Shown here: positions 10,301 to 17,280 of the stretch, piece by piece | Layout of the letters: each line of letters begins with the position of its first letter | How positions within the stretch are numbered: position 1 is the stretch's first letter | DNA from: a virus | Direction: 5' to 3' (one strand) | Virus record (IMG/VR): IMGVR_UViG_3300042945_000623 | Coordinates: 1 to 28,636 of that record | Length of the DNA stretch: 28,636 nucleotides | Translations under genes and position numbers: made by a program | Notes under the pieces: generated by a model | Seen by the model: only the letters and a program-made list of their open reading frames with translations | What the model was told of the DNA's origin: nothing | Database searches by the model: none

Positions 10301-11775
10301 ATGAAACTAAAATGGCTGCCTATGATGCAGAAGTAGCAAGAATCAAAAGACTCCAAAGTCTTGGACTTCCAAGTCAAGTTGTAAATGATATGACCTCAAA
10401 ATTAGTTAAACCAAAGGCTCCAGTAGTGGGTCCAACAGAGGCAGCGGATAATCCAAATGTTTCTTACAATAATACATCTGTTAATACCGCAGATCAATAC
10501 AGAAAAGATAATCTTAAGGATGTAAAGCCATCAAAATCTGACGGAACTGGAACTGGAACAGGTTCTGGTGGCGGAGGTGGATCAGGTGGAAGCAAAACTA
10601 CTAACACAACTCCAACGCCGACCCCAACCCCAACTCCTACCCCTACCCCTACTCCAACGCCTACACCTAATCAAGTAGTTGTTGGTGGGGTAGTTAAAAG
10701 ATTTGCCCCTATGAGAGCACAGGGAACAACAGCAGCACAGCGAGCAGCAGAAATGGCACTAGCAAATAGTGGCGGAACTAGTGGATTATTAGCCTCACAG
10801 ACGGCTGCAAAAAATACCAGGGACAGAGCACTTGATAGATTAAAAGATTATAAGGGTAAGGATGCAAGTGGAAATATAATAACTGATATAGCATCTAGTA
10901 ATGAAACTGATTATCAAAGACTTACATTGGAGAGTAGGGCAGGCTGGGATAGAATAAATGCAGAATATCAGAAAGCCAAGAAGCAATATGATGATTTCTC
11001 TCGTGACAGTTCTGGTAAAACTGTTTCAGTTGGAGAAAGTAAGGCAGGAGAAGCAATTAAAAAAAGGTCTTTCTCATTGCTTCCACAGTGGATAAAAGAT
11101 TCTATTAAGATTATCAATGAAAGTAAAACTCTATTTGATGAAGATTATAGTAAATTTCTAAAAGCAGAAGAATTATACAATAAAGTTAAAAAAGATAATG
11201 GTTTTGACAAACTTGATTGGTCTGAAATTGTTAAAGATCCAGGCAAACTTAAAATTGTCAAGCCTTCACACGATGCTTATGTTATTGCTCTTAAGCAAAT
11301 GGCAGCAAATAACGACTATGTAGACAAGGCTAGATGGACTCTCAGAGATAGTGGTTTTACAAATACGAATCTTGGTTGGGCAATAGATGGCCCTAATGCT
11401 GCTTATCCATTAAACGAATATTCTGCGTCTGGAGACATAACTCCAGAGTATCTTAGAAAAAAGAAAATGACCTATTATGCAACTGGAGGTTTTGTTGCTT
11501 CTACGTTTGGTCAAAAGAAATTTAGCATGGGGACTGATACTGTTCCAGCAATGTTAACCCCAGGAGAGTTTGTAATGAGTAGATATGCCGTAAATGCTCA
11601 TGGGGCAGAAAATATGAGAGCCATAAATAATGGCACAGCCATTGGCGAATCAGTGTATAATTATAACCTAAGCGTTAATGTAAAATCTGATGCAAACCCT
11701 GACGATATCGCAAGAGTCGTTATGGCACAAATCAGGGGTATTGACTCACAAAGAGTTAAGGGGAATAGATTCTAA
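1303..11775 (+). CDS. Tape measure protein, 3,490 residues
   Basis: This protein sets tail length and is threaded through the tube. The start is TTG at 1303, 6 nt after GAGGGTG (1290-1296). Layout: N-terminal helices; a TP901/PhageMin-type tape measure domain at about 190-540 (AADAAAMGLTG, NASEGANALKSGLASM); a hydrophobic helical segment at about 551-588; a DTVPAMLTPGE motif near 700-710; an unassigned globular-looking region at about 845-1075; an SPSKKGRKAGKEVADGIVEG stretch common in tape measures near 1125; Ala/Glu-rich coiled coil near 1285-1365; a Gly/Ala-rich hydrophobic segment at about 1588-1650; and a long coiled coil at about 2637-2897 containing GLADALSQGDIAAAARAAQE. A Gly/Ser stretch and ten Thr-Pro repeats (3103-3122) follow. 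A second DTVPAMLTPGE lies near 3412-3422. At about 0.15 nm per residue the tail would be near 0.5 micrometre. No known lysozyme or peptidase motif was recognised. Confidence 0.95.
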   Translation: MADVNANIDVNLNTQEALANLRNLQAGLSRFNQSLTQGNVAAMDAQKGLNQQLIQSINATGKFVASQRNVSSSTGAFTEALEKNKLSMREYFRFTAAAATANTKSLKGVFAQERDIINRARRDRVKALQTQYVQLTNANGDLVKVLQVVPKHLQMVNGKYTDYATRVQMAAQRQQFLNQLLKQGSTQLLNFGKNTQWAGRQLMVGLTVPLTMLGSYASKAFMEMEKAVIKFTRVYGDMTTSMGDTDAAVKQIQTLAKEFTKYGIAVVDTVTMAADAAAMGLTGSALTAQVTAATRLAVLGQVEQQQALETTISLQNAFGISSEELAHKINFLNAVENQTVLSIEDLTTAIPKAGPVVKQLGGSVEDLAFFMTAMKEGGINASEGANALKSGLASMINPAKKTSEFLAGLGINIKGIVDNNAGNLKGTVVGLAQALDTLDPLNRARAIEQLFGKFQFSRLSTLFQNVAKDSSQAARALGLAGASVEELAILSERELGKVEDSVGIKFKKSLEDLKLQLVPVGKAFLQAITPIVKFAGKILEKFNNLGDGTKRVITTIIGVLGLVAPAALMTFGLVANGVANLIKLFAMMRNGIAKLNGQNNILGGGFDYLTQAETENLAQSNALHLTHKDLIDTFNVETGAVNALALAYTNAASQARTLASSAPGLFNTVPGPAGAVSGLPKVKKYAEGIVSVPGTGNKDTVPAMLTPGEAVVPAGIAQSPTGKAMLSALMNDNVRKYNGGTLGVNTKQTAEELVRLNREDFIAAVAQMGPNPTSQAAIAKELTEELTKAAERVGPEFADRLKTAIATGLAELEKVTAKAIENLTKQTDSVTGKPFRGQYHKKSSTTFEDEEYVFAHGVAPHEQVNDPAELRRLSSQSQRVAPDGTRTDTGLSDAFAGAAENGGRAYGLSSFGFMMPEAANKRDAGGGFEMPKAQIAELFTGPNAGKTLAPVYQEWARIQGTTLEKVLKDPAQFARLQESMDSYGGILSEEISNLPENFGEEEFYGAVARANERISSADATLRQAVDNLLKTTTYAVFDPNDGRDGQGNRISVPKKTDVPLRQELGLQDEVQVDGKTKTSLQGTYQKQNMASLTVGSTIDKARADGAALGAAVIDGLRGPDGTDASSPSKKGRKAGKEVADGIVEGMRDGEAGVRAQSSRLGNSAVPTAAETQARVDRMDLPNKAFYDDLNTPEFLEQRQILKSQDRQRRKRGATATVDSMSDTPVATPTTSLTIASSKRTSDASEQLAIKTEEAVTAQTQVVQQIRDESKSRVTIKGNTINVQKAREDADKAENEAAITRARAAAIENEQAAQRAKNSPTTITDEQVKAAKEKANEAELRHAEARQKWAEAEIANAENIDISEDDVKKPGKIQKIQDKNNEIISNGTQEQGDGLRRIVEGTNDTAESTTLVADKTDELVDATSETVDAQTTHADNVVTSSELANATSNNLENVVNATQQTGISQEDIANSSEEISQTNDKISKEKREALRLEEEANRKKRAELGQPPLSGPIPPGSQAGNKIPSTYVDIDEALAEAYGTDTTQGFTQNKKGQIILDPETGQPTTLSEKQVLKKKRGMRREKASKFSGKAAGALGMATMVAGTVGAPPAVTGALGTAAGLAQMAPMLAGMGPVGWITAAIIAVGSGLALLNKRLQASYAAQAKFVRETSASTQKMKEIGMITGKVGASELQARKRAGGTTRDYITRERAGSSFGDTFMQSDTGKNMAKTLQANVQKSGAKQAAETFATEIAAYVQDGVLTAAQAQDIAYQIGVNFKDTSLGIKIDANLAALIGPNGEDLTKDPIIIGTRLIQSAENRAAASVLDIDKAKGYGLSGAVEAADLGAKDAVAIQMAQMQADAVAKRYDDEIRTLETQLAQTKNKEAQIKLEDELSALKEKANDAEFQMNNLVANQTDNAMKRFTENIQYQNTTIDAVTFGLYKLWGAGNQREAAYTQSLNAAVTDKYANTEQASQAATVSDRLSKFADGKTLGFGTNNYEDAGFTSGMEAQQFEVKMKLLMANGTLTPNQTTAMLDLFEGNLPQLETVLDIGTRMHGASGTAELMMMLTNFQDKTYAQDIAFEITTKDNDTFKKLSDIIGLASWLDGKEIDMEVVIKNAGGVQGLEYYIARLDELETKIKGLKGKPITQEDVAQFTKDTDVKVTDKYLDYVNKEFKGDSKKQTNAIRTYTLIYDQIMSMDYTSEAAKKYFESQAGQIALDKLNALRKEGNAPADFKTYLTQQTKLEIDALITKVKLDPAAVSTDKAITAQGIKPIIDPNAAGPVKTPGGGKADNPLDFLDALGMRIKMIRDQSFKATKSVESMLAAFRSKAAQKDVSNMFKLFDGLQQRLIALKAPKEFRDHIAGLDAKGLEALKNKDADPTKAGNQSMFTYETKKVKGKTVVDKSRIAGFSEAGKAFMAAYNEAPLAEFNVEQAEAIQNTNNQYKAFAMLKAGGVDTAKALDAVSNAAVAAALTSGLLAKTDLDKYIADIKTANAALQKQAVINDLIAKNAAMDFAAKSMPELASALKASGYSVEQIANVLEDPNLAKELIEDLKDGKVDSKAISDYLNNIKGQKIVEIKGKFNAGDFAAAAAPGMELVNRMFAVQEQLIRTGVDARSTEMVNRLKSNKDANEKAQLDIQNITFKQIAPIQKTIEAAQRKMELEIIRVIEAYQEEISDMQRVIEMAFERPIQKINEQNAQLTHDLDVMNHAAEQINKSYDDQATALSKVAEVNAQIVNQQKQQLGLADALSQGDIAAAARAAQEMRASQADRNAENASKALEQSRQNELNNLRGEKSGLTREQITEKQYQNAQKIYELENTATTKVGNEMLTRLQLLDRIQRKQDDIYTLEEKREAAQLDIRASEDAIYKINKEQVEPIQDAIDARNNQIANDEYAMQQLVNNIQVQGQTRDHWDRVTAKIEASSVAGQDFDNLMGSMLASVGEIDKGWAKINETIGLNAKGVTEGAKAVKDAMLKESAGYEQAQAVKIANAKIAEAAAQKEYETKMAAYDAEVARIKRLQSLGLPSQVVNDMTSKLVKPKAPVVGPTEAADNPNVSYNNTSVNTADQYRKDNLKDVKPSKSDGTGTGTGSGGGGGSGGSKTTNTTPTPTPTPTPTPTPTPTPTPNQVVVGGVVKRFAPMRAQGTTAAQRAAEMALANSGGTSGLLASQTAAKNTRDRALDRLKDYKGKDASGNIITDIASSNETDYQRLTLESRAGWDRINAEYQKAKKQYDDFSRDSSGKTVSVGESKAGEAIKKRSFSLLPQWIKDSIKIINESKTLFDEDYSKFLKAEELYNKVKKDNGFDKLDWSEIVKDPGKLKIVKPSHDAYVIALKQMAANNDYVDKARWTLRDSGFTNTNLGWAIDGPNAAYPLNEYSASGDITPEYLRKKKMTYYATGGFVASTFGQKKFSMGTDTVPAMLTPGEFVMSRYAVNAHGAENMRAINNGTAIGESVYNYNLSVNVKSDANPDDIARVVMAQIRGIDSQRVKGNRF
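10609..10668 (+). repeat. Thr-Pro hexanucleotide repeat inside the tape measure gene
   Basis: Ten tandem ACN-CCN units encode (Thr-Pro)x10, directly after a Gly/Ser-rich segment (GTGTGSGGGGGSGGS). The third codon positions vary, so the repeat is kept at protein level more than at DNA level. It probably forms an extended, flexible linker separating the coiled-coil part from the C-terminal end of the tape measure. Confidence 0.9.
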
Positions 11776-12440
11776 TGGCTACAGCAAACTATATGGCAGG
11801 TCGTAAGAAGTATGCAAGGCCACAGGCTATGCTATTTTCTGAAAACTCAGGAACCCTTGTTGCAGCCCCAACAGCGTCTAATCCAGACTATAAGGTTTAT
11901 ATCCCAAACGGATATGAGATAAATTCTGACCCTGGATCTGAAACTAGCCTATCTATGCTTGATCAATTCCTTATACTATCAGATGATAATAGGTCAGCAA
12001 TTGATATATCTACAACAAGAATTGAAAAGCGTGAGAGAATGATTAATGGTCGAATGAGATCATATCATATTGCAGATAAGTTGACAATCTCAACATCATG
12101 GGAAATGCTACCATCAAGGTCACATTACTTTAATCCTGAATTTGGTAGCGACGGAAAGCCAAAAGAAATAATTACACCATCTTTACAATATACAACTGAT
12201 GGCGGTGCAGGCGGAGTAGAACTTTTAGATTGGTATGAAAATCATATTGGTTCATTCTGGGTATACCTTGCTTACGATAAGTATTCTAATTTTGGCAAAG
12301 ATGATAATGCATACGCACATCTAAACCAATACAATCAGTTGGTTGAGATGTTTATTTCAGATTTTAAATATACAGTTGTAAAGCGTGGAGCAAACAATTA
12401 TGACTTTTGGAATATTAATATAACCCTGGAAGAAGTGTAA
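11775..12440 (+). CDS. Minor tail protein, probable distal tail (Dit-like) protein
   Basis: 221 residues. The ATG overlaps the tape measure stop (TAATG), with AAGGGG (11758-11763) upstream, so translation is probably coupled. The sequence is rich in beta-forming and aromatic residues (KLTISTSWEMLPSR, GSFWVYLAYDKY, FKYTVVKRGANNYDFWNINI) with no membrane segment. Its place directly after the tape measure and before the large hub protein is where siphophages encode the distal tail protein that joins tube to tail tip. A similar alternating pattern is seen in actinophage minor tail proteins. The Dit role is inferred from order; the tail assignment is firmer. Confidence 0.6.
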   Translation: MATANYMAGRKKYARPQAMLFSENSGTLVAAPTASNPDYKVYIPNGYEINSDPGSETSLSMLDQFLILSDDNRSAIDISTTRIEKRERMINGRMRSYHIADKLTISTSWEMLPSRSHYFNPEFGSDGKPKEIITPSLQYTTDGGAGGVELLDWYENHIGSFWVYLAYDKYSNFGKDDNAYAHLNQYNQLVEMFISDFKYTVVKRGANNYDFWNINITLEEV

Positions 12441-15400
12441 TGTTTAATAGCAACGAACTAAAGAAACACTTAGAGACATCTTCTGCTGTAAGAACCCAAT
12501 CCGCAATCATTGCTGAGTGGAATATGAATATACCAAATAACATTCAAAAGATTGGTAACTATAGATATAGGCCATCAACTACAGATTCACCATTTAAAAC
12601 ATTAATTAATTCATATGATAAAAATGATGCAGCGAATGCTTATACAAAAGCAACAGATGCAGATGTAGTTATTGATGGAGGGTTTGAAGATGAGGATATG
12701 ATCCCTATAGTCTTAAAAGAAACAAAAGATAAGATTAAAATGCTTTATTCTTTAGAAGATTGCTTTGGACCGCTTCGACCAAGATCTGGAATCAATAAGG
12801 CCTCATTCTTTTTTGGCTCCTATTTACATCATGCAAATTTAAATATGGCAAAGCGTCCAAGGTATTATATGCCAGACAAAGACGACGGATTTAAATACTG
12901 GACTTCTTATAGAACTGAAAATGGTAAAGAGTATGGAATATCATCTGCACAAGCAAATGGTTCATACTTTATAGAAGATGCTGCACCATTTATTGTTTAC
13001 AAAGAACTTGTTCCAACTAATAGAATTGTTGTAAAAATGCAAACTCATATTGGGACAATCGATCTTGGACCATTTTCTAATTCATCTTCTACATTTTCAG
13101 ATCCACTATACGGACAAGCAAATGCAAAAATTCCTACAAAGTGGAAAATTCAAAAGATGATAAACAATAATTGGTCAGATATTATATCCTTTGATTCTAA
13201 TTCACGAAGAAAAGGTGGGGAGCCTATTATTGGGCCAGACGGATATGTTGAGGTTTCGTATGGTCTTAAAATTCCTAATAAGTATTCTGAAATTTTTATT
13301 TATGCAGAAGAGTATGACTCTGAATTATTTTTACCAGATGAGGCTGTCACTGGATACGCATATTTAATTAAAGCAGATAAAGAAGATGTTGGGACATATT
13401 ACATTTGGTATAACGGTCAGTGGGAAACTTTTACTCCTTCATATGGATGGCAGTTACAAGAGGAAACAGTAGATAGGTTAACTAACTTTGTTACAGATCT
13501 TACTGACCCAGTAATGTTTCAGGATAATGCAGATTTAAAAATTAAGTATAGGGAGTTCGAGTATATTCAGGGTCTAAGAGTTGTGGCAGAAAAAATGAAT
13601 GTTGCAAACGCCTCATTTGATCTTATAGAATTATCTCCAAGACTTTCGGTTAACCTATCTAATCAAACAAAGTCTTTCTCTATTACAAAGAGTGCATCTG
13701 ATCTTGGGATTAGCGGAATGCCAGTTGGACAACTTTTAGCATCTACAGGATCCCTCACTATTTTTGACATTGATGATGCCTTTAACCTAAACAATACGAA
13801 GAGCATTGTCCACAACTACCTAACAAGAAATATTCAGTTTAAGTTCTATGAAGTTATTGTCGATGTAGCAGGGTATGATTATTACATACCAATTAAAACT
13901 TTATACTCAGAAGGATTTCCAAAGATAGATCATAATAGCAAGAAGGTGTCTTTAGAACTTAGAGATATGTTCTTTAGGTTTGAATCTATGACTGCTCCCC
14001 AGATGTTGACAACAAATACATCAGTTAGTTCTGCCGTATCTCTTCTTCTAGACTCAGTTGGGTTTTCAAACTACGCATTTAAAAGATTGCCTAGCGAGCC
14101 AGAACTAATTATTCCATATTTCTTTATCCCACCAAATAAGACTGTGGCTGAGGTATTGCAGGATCTTGCAATATCTACACAAACAGCAATGTTTTTTGAT
14201 GAGTATAATAATTTTGTTATGATGAGCAGAAACTATATCATGCCATCATTAAATGATAGAGCAACAGATATTGGAGTGTATGGCGTAGATGATCAGGCAG
14301 ATACTGGGGTATTGGAAAATGAAACCACTAGATCTGTTCTATCAAATATTATCGGCGTGGCATCTCATGAGAACTCCGTATATAATGGCGGAACAATTAC
14401 ATACGATGTAAGGTATATACAAAGATCGGTTGGATCCATAAAGCAAGCAAGTATGATAGATAACGATAAGGTTTGGGTATATAAGCCTGTGCTTCTTTGG
14501 GAAGTTAGTGGTAGCGAAAATACAAAATCAATTAACCAAGAGGTAGGCGCTCAGTCTAGTTATGTATTAAGTGCAATCCCAATGAACTCATCATTGTCTG
14601 ACGCTGTTCCAACAGTATCCAACCATGTTGTTATAAATAACGTTATTGATTTAGGAGAGGGAGTCTACTGGATCCCAAGATATAATGGATATTTTTATGC
14701 AAATGGGGAGATTATAAAGTTTGATGCAGTAGAGTATAATGTTGCTGGTGTTGGTAACGTATGGATTAACGGTGTAGAAGAATATCAAAACTACTTCTCA
14801 AAACTTCCTTTTAATGGAAAGATCTACCCAACTGGATTAGTCAGAATATATTCAGAACCCAACTACGAAACAATTAATGGAACTACACGCCTTGCTAACG
14901 GGGCTGTATCAAAACATGGTCGTGGTCAGTTTAATACAAAGGTGGTATCTCACGATGCTGGAATAAACGAATACTGGACCAACGATAATAACGTTAGAGG
15001 TTGCGTAATGGACTCAGACCTACTATTTAATTCTGTAAAAGTTACTGCTGACGGAAAAGATTACCAAACAACAAAAACATCTGGACTTACAACTTTAAAG
15101 GAGTTCACATTTGATTTAGAAGATGGGCCTGCTGGAATAAGTATAGACACTGCAAAAAAGTCTTCACGTAATGGTATTATTAAAAACTTCTTATCTTCTT
15201 CTTATAAAAATGAAAATGATGTAAAGTCTTTGCTATCAACACAAAGTGGAACAATTCAGTCTTCCGCACTTGTATTTAACGGTCCAACCTTTAATACTGC
15301 TGAAACATCTGCAAACTATGTTTCATATGTTTACAAAAAACTAACAGATAGTTATAAGAGTTTTGGAACAAGGATGAGAATTGTTGGTAAAATTGAATCA

Positions 15401-16789
15401 AATAAGGATAAAACTCAAAGCATGGTTGGAGGAAGTCAATACTATACCGTTACGGGGCTAACTCCAGATACCGATATTTATGTTACTGGAGGCTCTGGCG
15501 GAATTGCTGTATTGCTAAATCCAGAAACAAACAACGGATATTACTTTGAAATCGGAGCACTTAGCACATACAAGGTTGACTCAACTAATACAAATGTAAA
15601 CAATATATTCTTTTATAAAATTGCAAAAGAAGTTGGATCTTCAGATTCAGATAAGGCCATCCCAATTAAGTTGTGGGAAGGTTTAACAAATATAGTTGTT
15701 GATGATGGAAGATTTACTGGTCAATATAGAATGGTTGCGGAACAAACTCCAACAGTCTATGACTTAAATGTTGAGTATGAAAAAACTTCTAGCGGATTAA
15801 GGTTTTATCTATTTATAAACGGAAACCAAGTTGCAGTAGTTGACGACACAAGCCCACTGCCAGTATACTCAAATATGGCACTTTTTGTCAGGGGATCTGC
15901 AAAGTGTATGTTTGAGCACATATATGCTATTACAAATAACTATACACAAAATACTGCCTATTCTATAGATACACCAGTAAATAAGATTTATGCAGATAAG
16001 GAGATAGATACCAATGCTGCATTCTCTAAGTATGCTATGTCTGGAGTTGTTCAAGGGACATACCTATCAGGTATAAGTCCATACCAGCCACCAGAGCACA
16101 GAATGTATTTTGATGAATTTGGAACAATCATGAGAGAGGCAGCACTATTTGATGTTAAGTATGACAAGGCTTGGCCAGCACTTTTTGCAAAGATGTCGCC
16201 TACTTTTAATAGGCTAAAGGGATACACTGTATCTGGTTTCCGTGCAGGGTCCTATGGTGCAGAGTTTATGGTTTTTAATGCTACAGATACTGCACTTAGT
16301 TTAGACGAAACAACTGGGAACTATCTTAGGATTCAAGGAATTACATTTACTCAAAATTCTCAAAACGATTTAACTGTAGATTCTTATTTTTCTAAAAATA
16401 GCGACTTTTCAAATCCAGAACTTTCTGGAACAACAGTTCTTGTTTCTCCAGAAAAAACAAAACAAGAGTATCAAGACATTAAAATAAGCAGAATGACACA
16501 TGGTAAAAAAGAATTCTCATTAAACGTTCCATATATACAAACACAGGATGATGCTAATAGTTTAATGGGCTGGATGATTAAAAAGATTATGAAGCCTAGA
16601 CAGTCTATTGGCTTACAGATTTTTGCAAACCCAATGATTCAACTTGGAGATATTGTAGAGGTATCATACGTTAAAGATAATATTGATATCTTAGGATCAC
16701 TAGATAAAAGATTTGTCGTATACAATATAGAATATAGCAAGGATGAGTCAGGCCCATCAATGTCGCTATACGTTAGTGAGGTGTTATAA
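12440..16789 (+). CDS. Large tail-tip hub / receptor-binding minor tail protein
   Basis: 1,449 residues, TAATG-coupled to the previous gene. The N-terminal 340 residues are beta-rich. Residues about 376-620 look like a tail hub (gp27/Tal-type) region: RNIQFKFYEVIVDV, then SSAVSLLLDSVGF, then VAEVLQDLAISTQTAMFFDE. The last 100 residues (ANSLMGWMIKKIMKP, then NPMIQLGDIVEVSY) resemble the closing segment of the same hub fold. Between them lies a long insertion, about residues 645-1350. Part of it, near 1100-1170 (LNVEYEKTSSGLRFYLFING, then VYSNMALFVRGS), resembles a concanavalin/laminin-G-like lectin domain. The protein probably plugs the tube and contacts the host surface. No peptidase motif was seen. 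Domain calls are by eye. Confidence 0.65.
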   Translation: MFNSNELKKHLETSSAVRTQSAIIAEWNMNIPNNIQKIGNYRYRPSTTDSPFKTLINSYDKNDAANAYTKATDADVVIDGGFEDEDMIPIVLKETKDKIKMLYSLEDCFGPLRPRSGINKASFFFGSYLHHANLNMAKRPRYYMPDKDDGFKYWTSYRTENGKEYGISSAQANGSYFIEDAAPFIVYKELVPTNRIVVKMQTHIGTIDLGPFSNSSSTFSDPLYGQANAKIPTKWKIQKMINNNWSDIISFDSNSRRKGGEPIIGPDGYVEVSYGLKIPNKYSEIFIYAEEYDSELFLPDEAVTGYAYLIKADKEDVGTYYIWYNGQWETFTPSYGWQLQEETVDRLTNFVTDLTDPVMFQDNADLKIKYREFEYIQGLRVVAEKMNVANASFDLIELSPRLSVNLSNQTKSFSITKSASDLGISGMPVGQLLASTGSLTIFDIDDAFNLNNTKSIVHNYLTRNIQFKFYEVIVDVAGYDYYIPIKTLYSEGFPKIDHNSKKVSLELRDMFFRFESMTAPQMLTTNTSVSSAVSLLLDSVGFSNYAFKRLPSEPELIIPYFFIPPNKTVAEVLQDLAISTQTAMFFDEYNNFVMMSRNYIMPSLNDRATDIGVYGVDDQADTGVLENETTRSVLSNIIGVASHENSVYNGGTITYDVRYIQRSVGSIKQASMIDNDKVWVYKPVLLWEVSGSENTKSINQEVGAQSSYVLSAIPMNSSLSDAVPTVSNHVVINNVIDLGEGVYWIPRYNGYFYANGEIIKFDAVEYNVAGVGNVWINGVEEYQNYFSKLPFNGKIYPTGLVRIYSEPNYETINGTTRLANGAVSKHGRGQFNTKVVSHDAGINEYWTNDNNVRGCVMDSDLLFNSVKVTADGKDYQTTKTSGLTTLKEFTFDLEDGPAGISIDTAKKSSRNGIIKNFLSSSYKNENDVKSLLSTQSGTIQSSALVFNGPTFNTAETSANYVSYVYKKLTDSYKSFGTRMRIVGKIESNKDKTQSMVGGSQYYTVTGLTPDTDIYVTGGSGGIAVLLNPETNNGYYFEIGALSTYKVDSTNTNVNNIFFYKIAKEVGSSDSDKAIPIKLWEGLTNIVVDDGRFTGQYRMVAEQTPTVYDLNVEYEKTSSGLRFYLFINGNQVAVVDDTSPLPVYSNMALFVRGSAKCMFEHIYAITNNYTQNTAYSIDTPVNKIYADKEIDTNAAFSKYAMSGVVQGTYLSGISPYQPPEHRMYFDEFGTIMREAALFDVKYDKAWPALFAKMSPTFNRLKGYTVSGFRAGSYGAEFMVFNATDTALSLDETTGNYLRIQGITFTQNSQNDLTVDSYFSKNSDFSNPELSGTTVLVSPEKTKQEYQDIKISRMTHGKKEFSLNVPYIQTQDDANSLMGWMIKKIMKPRQSIGLQIFANPMIQLGDIVEVSYVKDNIDILGSLDKRFVVYNIEYSKDESGPSMSLYVSEVL

Positions 16790-17280
16790 TGGTTGAAGCA
16801 ACACCTAATTTACCAGTCCCATCTCTTACTACGCCTCCAGAGATGCCAGTAAAAGTTGCAACACCAGACCTTCTAATATTTAGAGACGAAGTTTTGCCTA
16901 TTGAAATAATGACAGATTTAATTTTTGAAGATATTGGTGGACAAGAGTTAATCAATATAGCAAGAAACGATATACTAAATGGAATTGACATTTTGTATAA
17001 TCCAATTAAAAATATCTCAAGTTTATATTTGCAGTATAACCCAAATAACATTTTAGCGCTACAAGGAATCTCTGAGGCATACTTTAGTCAGTTTGCAATT
17101 AATTTTGGATCCAGAGTCCCATCAACTGGAACGGGCCCAAACAGTTCTATCGTATATCTAGATGAAGGTGGTAACTTGATTATAGAGTTAGTAAATATGA
17201 AAGATTCAGAATCTGTAGAAGTCCAGATTCAGGTAAATGGGTCTAAGTTTAGTGATACAATATATGAGGTGAATGAATAA
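16789..17280 (+). CDS. Small tail-module protein of unknown function
   Basis: 163 residues, TAATG overlap with the hub gene and GAGGTG (16778-16783) 5 nt upstream of the ATG. The first 30 residues are Pro/Thr-rich (TPNLPVPSLTTPPEMPVKVA) and probably disordered. The rest mixes helices with a C-terminal beta-rich part (SSIVYLDEGGNLIIELVNMK, SVEVQIQVNG). I do not recognise a family. Its place between the hub and another minor tail protein suggests a baseplate or tail-tip connector. Confidence 0.7.
   Translation: MVEATPNLPVPSLTTPPEMPVKVATPDLLIFRDEVLPIEIMTDLIFEDIGGQELINIARNDILNGIDILYNPIKNISSLYLQYNPNNILALQGISEAYFSQFAINFGSRVPSTGTGPNSSIVYLDEGGNLIIELVNMKDSESVEVQIQVNGSKFSDTIYEVNE

Noticed and set aside
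16785-16790. TATAAT overlapping the ATG at 16789
   Set aside because: It overlaps the start codon, and GAGGTG plus the TAATG overlap explain expression by coupling. Probably chance.
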